From contig NC_134283.1 of NCBI RefSeq assembly GCF_949628215.1, positions 12,399,638 through 12,463,637 of the forward strand: a DNA stretch of 64,000 bases, read 5' to 3'. Source of the stretch: Phalacrocorax aristotelis (lineage: Eukaryota; Chordata; Aves; Suliformes; Phalacrocoracidae). The notes beneath the pieces are model-generated. The model searched no databases, was not told where the DNA came from, and saw nothing but the letters and a program-made list of their open reading frames with translations. Positions 49,939-64,000 of this stretch are shown piece after piece; position 1 is the stretch's first letter, and the number at the start of each line of letters is the position of its first letter. Made by a program: the position numbers and the translations under genes.

Positions 49939-52455
49939 CTGAAGCAAAACAAGACCATAAGGGACGCTGAGTGCCCTCTGCTGGAGCTGTGCTTTTGGTT
50001 CGTCTTAAAAGAGTTCCATACAACCAGTAGGAAGTTTTTAAAACAAGCTCCCTCCTTAAGTGTGCACCGTTATTGAGGGTTTTGATGCAGATCCACAAAG
50101 TCTTATTAGGAAACTAACAGTTTCTTAATACCAACCATGAATGAAAACAATGACTCTGTCATCTTTTTGATGCAATCAGAGAAACGATAAAAGAAAAGAG
50201 AAACAACGTAAGAACACAATTTCCCCAGCCTGTCAAAAATCTCAAGCCGTTTTTGACAGCAAACTTAAGCGAGGATTGCCTTATGCTATCCAGTGGCATC
50301 TCAGCGCAAGATCACATTAAAAAAATATATCCAGTATTATATTCTTCAACTTTTTCTTCATTGCTAAATAATCCCTCTTTCCGCTGAGCTATACTATCAC
50401 ATTACAGTTGCAGGATATTTATTCCTTACATTCAAACAACAAAAAATGTTGTGTTACTTTATGAGCCCAGGTATTATTTCTGAAATGAGTGATGATTGCA
50501 GGAAAACAGGTAATTCTCCTCCTGTCTCATATTTTAAGAAGTGTTTGTCCACTGACATAGAAACTTACTAGCTGAGTAATAAGTTGAGATGCTTCTCCTT
50601 GATTTGCCACAGGAAGCAACACCATTCCAAGTTCCAGCACAACAAGCTTTTGTACTGCTAAGAAGTACTGATCACTTATTTGGGTTCTCTCCACAATTAC
50701 AATTCCCACAAAACTGCTGGCCTGTATTGAAAGGGAAAAAAGAAGAAAGACCTTGTTAACGACAAGCTGACACAATGCAACAGAGAGCAAACTTCTGCCG
50801 CGTGTAAGCTGCCTGGAAGCAAACCAGAGGAAGAACAGAAGTTGCAGGAACAGTACTGAGGTTTAATACAGCATTATTATACAGCTGCATAATTTTTCAG
50901 TTTTCAGGTTGAAATTATCACAAAGGTTTACCTCCACTAGAATTTAAAAGTAACACAAAAATGTTTTCAGAAGCATGGAATAAACAAATACTGATTTAAA
51001 ACTTTTCTCTTTATGTAGTACTTACATTTCTAAACCGAACCAATCTTCGTTTGAATTCATCCCCTGCAACCAAATCTGCTTCCGAAATATATAAAATGCA
51101 AGTTCTGTTTGAAAGATGAAAATCCACAAGTCCCAAGCCATCTTCAAAGATGAGTCTAATTCTCCCTTAAGGTGAGATTGTTAAAAGAAAAAAATACAGT
51201 AGTGGAAAAAAAAAATACTAATAATTACTTCACAGCACAACCTTCCTAATGTGTCTTGACAATGAACTTCATATTCTTTAAAAGACTTTCTTCTCTTTAG
51301 GCCAAACTGGTACAAGCAACCCAAAGCACTGTATGATGCCTTCAGTAATGCCAATTAATAGGATTTTCAAATTACAGATTTGAAAGTGCTATAGCTTCTC
51401 AGTAAACTCTGGACTTGAACACACTGATTCTGAAAGGATCATCTCAATTTAGTTTGCTGTGCCAACTGATGATAGCACAGTCCCAGTATCCATGTAAATT
51501 CAAGGGTGTCCTGGTTTCAGCTGGGTGGAGTCAGTTTTCTTCCTAGCAGCTGGTACAGTGCTGTGTTTTGGATTTAGCATGAGAATAATGTTGATAACAC
51601 ATTGATGTTTAGTTGTGCTGAGCAGTGCTTACACTTAAGTCAAAGACTTTTCAGCTTCTCATGCCCTGCCAGTGAGAAGTTGGGAGGTGGCAGAGCCAGG
51701 ACAGCTGACCCAAACTGGCCAAAGGGATATTCTGTACCATATGACGTCATGCTCAGGATATAAACTGCGAGGAGTTGGCTGGGGGGCAGCAATCGCAGCT
51801 CAGGGACAGGCTGGGCATCAGTCCGCCAGCAGGTGGCAAGCAATTGCATTGTGCATCACTTATTTTGCATATTCTTTTATCATAATAATTATTTTCCCTT
51901 ACTTTTCTGTCCTCTTAAACTGTCTTTATCTCAACCTACAAATTTTACTTTTTTCTCCCCGATTCTCTTCCCCATCCCACTGAGGGTAGGGGGAGTGAAC
52001 GAAGGGCTGCGTGGTGTTCAGCTGCCTGCAGGGTTAAACCACAAAGGGACTTCAGTGGAGGTGCATATTCACAATAGCCCCCCACTGCTGGGGTTCCCAG
52101 GAAGCAGATGCTTCTGCTTCCTCACCACTGTGCTCAGCAACTATGTAAATATGACAGAACCAATCATGTAGATACATGAGAGACAAAAGGGAATTTTCAG
52201 CCTGCTAACATAGGCTGTACCACAAATAAGGGACCAGTCAGGCACAGAATAAAGCATGTTCTAGCTAATCTTAACAACACTGGGTGATGGAGACGAATGC
52301 TTTGTCTGAATTGTTTTTCCTCTTACAATTTGTTTCTGCTTACCTTGTAGCCTTTGGGCTATCTCTGACCCTCTCCACTTCTCATTTCCAATCACATGCC
52401 CAAAAGGAACAACTATAGATCCTGATGTCACAGGAAAGTTTGCTTTTGTTGTCAT
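49696..52455 (-). CDS. FAAP24: FAAP24, Fanconi anaemia core complex associated protein 24 (complete)
   Basis: Spliced CDS on the minus strand: 52344-52455, 51026-51165, 50569-50721, 49696-49938; 648 bases, 215 residues plus stop, the same length as human FAAP24. FAAP24 is the heterodimer partner of FANCM, helping it bind branched and single-stranded DNA at interstrand crosslinks and recruit the FA core complex. Visible: an ERCC4-type nuclease-like fold (about 18-135) with VVPFGHVIGNEKWRGSEIAQ, LIFEDGLGLVDFHLSNRTCI, and IVIVERTQISDQYF, where the active-nuclease ERKxxxD motif is absent, as in all FAAP24; then a tandem helix-hairpin-helix domain (about 160-215) with VQQIPGVGK and VVGQTVAQQI. Start at 52455 gives MTTKANFPVTSG, close in length to the human N-terminus. 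Exon 1 is expected to be noncoding, near 53 kb. Confidence 0.96.
50569..50721 (-). CDS. FAAP24: FAAP24 third coding exon
   Basis: 153 bases, residues 85-135: ASSFVGIVIVERTQISDQYF, then LGMVLLPVANQGEASQLITQ. Holds the degenerate ERCC4 motif (VERT). Confidence 0.95.
51026..51165 (-). CDS. FAAP24: FAAP24 second coding exon
   Basis: 140 bases, ending at residue 84: RIRLIFEDGLGLVDFHLSNR, then ILYISEADLVAGDEFKRRLV. Donor GTAAGT. Confidence 0.95.
51507..52043 (+). mobile_element. Solo LTR with 5-bp target-site duplication
   Basis: 537-base LTR starting TGTCCTGGTTTCAGC and ending TTAAACCACA, flanked on both sides by AAGGG (51502-51506 and 52044-52048). A 5-base duplication fits ERVL/ERV1-type integration. 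No internal sequence: a solo LTR left by recombination between LTRs. It shares CATATGACGTCATGCTCA and other blocks with the LTR at 46336. It lies in a FAAP24 intron, antisense to the gene. A moderately diverged fossil. Confidence 0.92.
52344..52455 (-). CDS. FAAP24: FAAP24 first coding exon
   Basis: Residues 1-37 plus one base. The exon itself begins at 52494 after acceptor TTCTAG; 39 bases before the ATG are open in frame. Encodes VVPFGHVIGNEKWRGSEIAQ. Donor GTAAGC. Confidence 0.9.
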
Positions 52456-52494
52456 CAGACCTCCTTTAATCTTCACTTCAGTAGCAGTTACACC

Positions 52495-53458
52495 CTAGAA
52501 AGAAATGTGGAAGAGATATGAACACACTTCATAAACCCGTTCCAAACAGTTTTATTTTTAGAATTTGTAAGATGGAATACTCTGGAAGAGACACCATCTC
52601 CTCCCCAAAGCTACCTTAAGCAAAGCAACTGTTTACTTGAAATACAGGCTGTCGGTTTGCAAATTCCACTCCCAATTTTGCCAGTCAATCTGAGAAACAC
52701 CTGAAATAGGACACAGACGGTAAAAACCCCACCGTGCCTTCATCCACCCTTGCTGGGAGAAAGTCTGCTTCAATTACAAAGCTGACTCCAGAGGCATCTC
52801 CAGTCCTCAGCTGGCAGAAGTCTCCAGACAGATTATTAGAAGGTAGCTGCTGGGAAAGATTATTCTCGGGTTTGCCAGCTTTATGCGGCGTTCTGGCTTT
52901 AGGGGGAATGGGAGTCTTTGACACTATGGTACGGCATAAGGAAAAGAGCCGAAGACGAGCCCGCACCACCGCAACAGCCCCCTGAGCCGCACGCTGGAGC
53001 CCAGCCCGCAGCGGGCCTTCATCGGGGGGCGGCTCCGAGAGGAGCGCGGGGCGGCCACCGCCGGCCTGCCCACCCTCTCTCCTCCAGGGGCCGCACAGGG
53101 CGCGCCGCCGGTCAGCTGGAAATGGGCCCGCCACCACCTTAGGAGAAGCCTCGCCTCACCACCGCCCGGCGAACAGCCCGCCTCGGAGCGAGCACGCCTG
53201 TCTGACAGCGGCCGCCGCGAATAGGCAGCGAGAGCTTCGCCACCCGTGAGCGAATGAGGAGACAGGATAGGGCGGGCCGCGTCACTGGTAGGTTGCTAAG
53301 GCCGGAGGATGGGTGAGTAAGGCGCATCCTGATTGGGGGATCGCAAAGCCGCAACAAATCCGCCGCGCCGTTGTTACCAGGCGGGTCGTGACGGGGGAAG
53401 CGTCTGAAGCGGGGAGAAGGTAGTGGGGAGGTGGCGGTGGAGCTCAGTCCCGGTCCTG
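52495..53458. promoter_or_regulatory. Bidirectional CpG-island promoter region of FAAP24 and CEP89
   Basis: GC-rich, CpG-dense sequence from about 52.94 kb into CEP89 exon 1 (about 53.6 kb) between two head-to-head genes whose coding starts are 1.0 kb apart. An inverted CCAAT (ATTGG, 53332-53336) and two half-sites resembling RFX X-boxes (GTTGCTAAG at 53292-53300, GTTGTTACC at 53370-53378) lie in the last 170 bases before the CEP89 start. The noncoding first exon of FAAP24 should lie here but its borders cannot be fixed. 52495-52900 is less GC-rich, probably FAAP24 intron 1. Confidence 0.7.
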
Positions 53459-63843
<10,385 letters not shown>

Positions 63844-64000
63844 GTGGGAGAAACATATAATCTATGTTATCATAGTCTGTAGTTATCTTGTTTGATTTTT
63901 CAAATTTCTTACAACCTATTTCTGCAGTAGTAGGTTTCCACTCATTGATTTGAGCAAGTATCTATGCAGCAGTAGTTTCTGAACAGTATTTTCTACATTT
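63844..64000. other. CEP89 intron 8, start
   Basis: Noncoding sequence after the exon 8 donor, running off the window. Nothing recognised. Confidence 0.6.

Larger units (their letters stand above)
49939..52343. other. FAAP24 introns
   Basis: Introns 49939-50568, 50722-51025 and 51166-52343. The last holds a solo LTR at 51507-52043. The rest is AT-rich and otherwise unremarkable. Confidence 0.65.

Overview
The window is nuclear DNA of a bird. Four vertebrate genes with GT-AG introns lie in the order GPATCH1, RHPN2, FAAP24, CEP89, the same neighbourhood I recall from human 19q13.11. The transposable elements are avian in type: CR1 LINE pieces ending in the CR1 3' tail, and several LTRs that open TGTCCTGGTTTCAGC or a close variant, a group common in neoavian birds. 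Species cannot be named from sequence alone. In chicken this block would be expected on chromosome 11, which is inference from memory of synteny.

Layout. Positions 1-301 hold part of an LTR inside a GPATCH1 intron. GPATCH1 runs on the minus strand (coding exons 605-7064, the first ten, N-terminal 432 residues; the rest lies beyond the left edge) from a CpG-rich promoter near 6.7-7.25 kb. Positions 7.1-13.0 kb are AT-rich intergenic sequence with no gene recognised. RHPN2 runs on the plus strand from a CpG island at 13.0-14.1 kb through 15 coding exons to 42790 and is complete (683 residues). Positions 43.2-49.66 kb separate two convergent genes and hold most of the transposon debris: a 5'-truncated CR1 with reverse transcriptase (about 44.49-45.99 kb) and a decayed endogenous-retrovirus fragment (46336 to about 48261) with an LTR, a 14-unit tandem array and a duplicated 152-bp block. 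FAAP24 is on the minus strand (49696-52455, four coding exons, complete at 215 residues). CEP89 is on the plus strand from 53459 to beyond the right edge (first eight exons, 304 residues). FAAP24 and CEP89 share a CpG-island promoter region near 52.9-53.6 kb.

The genes are unrelated housekeeping or cell-biology genes, not a pathway cluster: GPATCH1 is a spliceosome G-patch protein, RHPN2 a RhoA effector, FAAP24 the FANCM partner in crosslink repair, and CEP89 a centriole distal-appendage protein. All exon borders were placed by reading splice sites and checking that codon phase carries across every junction. All introns read are GT-AG.

I found no previously undescribed biological system. The best points for a second look are the ERV-associated tandem array, the close inverted repeats at 61.68-61.79 kb in a CEP89 intron, the in-frame open sequence upstream of the FAAP24 start, and LTRs with readable target-site duplications.
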